NCBI GenBank assembly: GCA_026770025.1
Contig: JAMXDE010000015.1
Location: 1,612,001-1,676,000, forward strand
DNA length: 64,000 bases
Reading direction: 5' to 3'
Origin: Craspedostauros australis
Lineage: Eukaryota; Bacillariophyta; Bacillariophyceae; Mastogloiales; Achnanthaceae
The notes beneath the pieces are model-generated. The model had not been told where the DNA came from. It searched no databases and worked only from the letters and a program-made list of their open reading frames with translations. Positions 63,307-64,000 of the stretch are shown here, in pieces (positions within the stretch are counted from its first letter, which is position 1; the number at the start of each line of letters is the position of its first letter). Both the position numbers and the translations under genes were made by a program.

Positions 63307-63999
63307 CTAGGGGACGCAGACATCATTTCGGTCACAACACTGTGTGCAGCATGTGCAATCGGTCTCCGGAGGCAGGATGCCGTCGCCTGGTTCCTTGCAG
63401 TCTGAACTAAACAAAGAGAATTGGAATGATCCATCGCAAAACATTTCGGTGAGGTTGCCTGTGATCGAGTTCTCCTCCAATCGAAGGCTGTCCAAGTTCG
63501 TCAGATTCCCCCATTGGGGCGGGACCTCCCCGTTGATGGAGTTTCCTGAAACGGAGACGGCAACAAGCTGGGACAGATCACCAATTTCGAATGGCAACGC
63601 GCCTGTGAGCCCATTGTAGTCGAGGTAGAGCTCCTGCAGTGCCAACAACCGCCCGAGCTCTGATGGGATTTCCTCCTTGAAGAAGTTCACACTGAGATCG
63701 AGAAGTCTGAGACTCGAAAGATCTCCAAATTTCGTCGGGATCGTGCCAGATATGTGGTTGGACGAGAGGTTGAGCTCCTCAAGCCAAGCCAGCTTTCCAA
63801 TTTCTGTCGGGAGGGACCCGCGGATGAAGTTGTTGGAGCAATCGAAGATGGTCAAGTTTTCGAAAAGAGCAATCTCGGAGGGAAGCTGGTCAGTGTCCAC
63901 GTTTGAGTCTGAGAGCATGATGGAGGTGACGCAGCCCTTGGCGTCGCATTGGATACCTCCTTCCTCATTCCACCATTCGCAAATGGATGAAGGCGACAA
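63307..63999 (-). CDS. diatom-type LRR protein, partial (C-terminal 230 residues)
   Basis: The frame enters from the right window edge and ends at 63,307. It corresponds to residues 825-1053 of the 29,401-32,562 protein: CEWWN..GIQCDA.GCVTSIML, six LRRs (LPTEIGKLAWLEEL, IPSELGRLLAL), and the Cys-rich tail CTCCTQCCDRNDVC. By eye about 80-85% of residues are identical, with most changes on variable LRR surface positions. The N-terminal part, including any membrane segment, is outside the window. It and its 3' flank are a duplicate of the first LRR locus in the same orientation. Confidence 0.85.
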   Translation of the reverse strand: MSPSSICEWWNEEGGIQCDAKGCVTSIMLSDSNVDTDQLPSEIALFENLTIFDCSNNFIRGSLPTEIGKLAWLEELNLSSNHISGTIPTKFGDLSSLRLLDLSVNFFKEEIPSELGRLLALQELYLDYNGLTGALPFEIGDLSQLVAVSVSGNSINGEVPPQWGNLTNLDSLRLEENSITGNLTEMFCDGSFQFSLFSSDCKEPGDGILPPETDCTCCTQCCDRNDVCVP

Positions 64000-64000
64000 A

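Overview
The window looks like nuclear DNA of a diatom, most likely a pennate one. This is inferred from several features: CoDi-type Ty1/copia retroelements with a protease motif HADTC; transmembrane leucine-rich-repeat proteins with the Cys-rich tails and 'QYRALDWLAN ... ERYALAVLY' blocks typical of large diatom families; a diatom-style PIF/Harbinger transposase; and long intron-less ORFs in repeat-rich DNA. No rRNA or tRNA gene was recognised.

Layout. 0.6-4.5 kb: two adjacent minus-strand ORFs, a 1011-aa protein with an RNase H-like (DDE/D transposase-like) core and a Pro/His/Cys-rich 275-aa protein. 4.5-9 kb: no convincing gene. 9-13.5 kb: decayed non-LTR retroelement on the minus strand (ORF1, RNase H and zinc-knuckle tail) without an RT catalytic core. 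14.5-19.3 kb: a segment bounded by perfect 133-bp inverted repeats and a 4-bp duplication, holding a broken Pro/His-rich ORF and a telomere-like tract. 20.4-24.8 kb: a scrambled PIF/Harbinger locus with a divergent KOW-domain gene, two parts of a transposase and three arrays of 20-bp iterons. 25.4-32.6 kb: the host-gene island, three minus-strand genes (GT-B glycosyltransferase of bacterial type, METTL21-like protein methyltransferase, large LRR membrane protein).

33.6-62.6 kb is a retrotransposon nest. Copia A (33,595-41,149) has LTRs with no visible difference and a 6-bp target duplication. An older, decayed CoDi-type element (about 41.5-55.6 kb) is cut by a solo LTR (42,295-43,113) and by Copia B (43,883-52,957). 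Copia B carries a 1,675-bp DNA transposon in one LTR. Removing the solo LTR, Copia B and one target copy each restores the old pol frame, and removing the DNA transposon restores equal LTR lengths. Copia C (56,433-62,551, plus strand) is a different lineage with identical 131-bp LTRs, a 5-bp duplication and separate gag and pol frames.

At the right edge the 3' part of a second LRR gene and its 3' flank repeat the 28.8-32.6 kb locus. The LRR genes are therefore a dispersed direct duplication, and the retroelements lie in the DNA between them. The host genes probably have nothing to do with one another functionally. Most of the interest lies in the mobile elements: an unclassified transposase-like cassette, a Copia family with 6-bp duplications and an extra Cys-containing domain, and a DNA transposon with clustered 16-bp quasi-palindromes.
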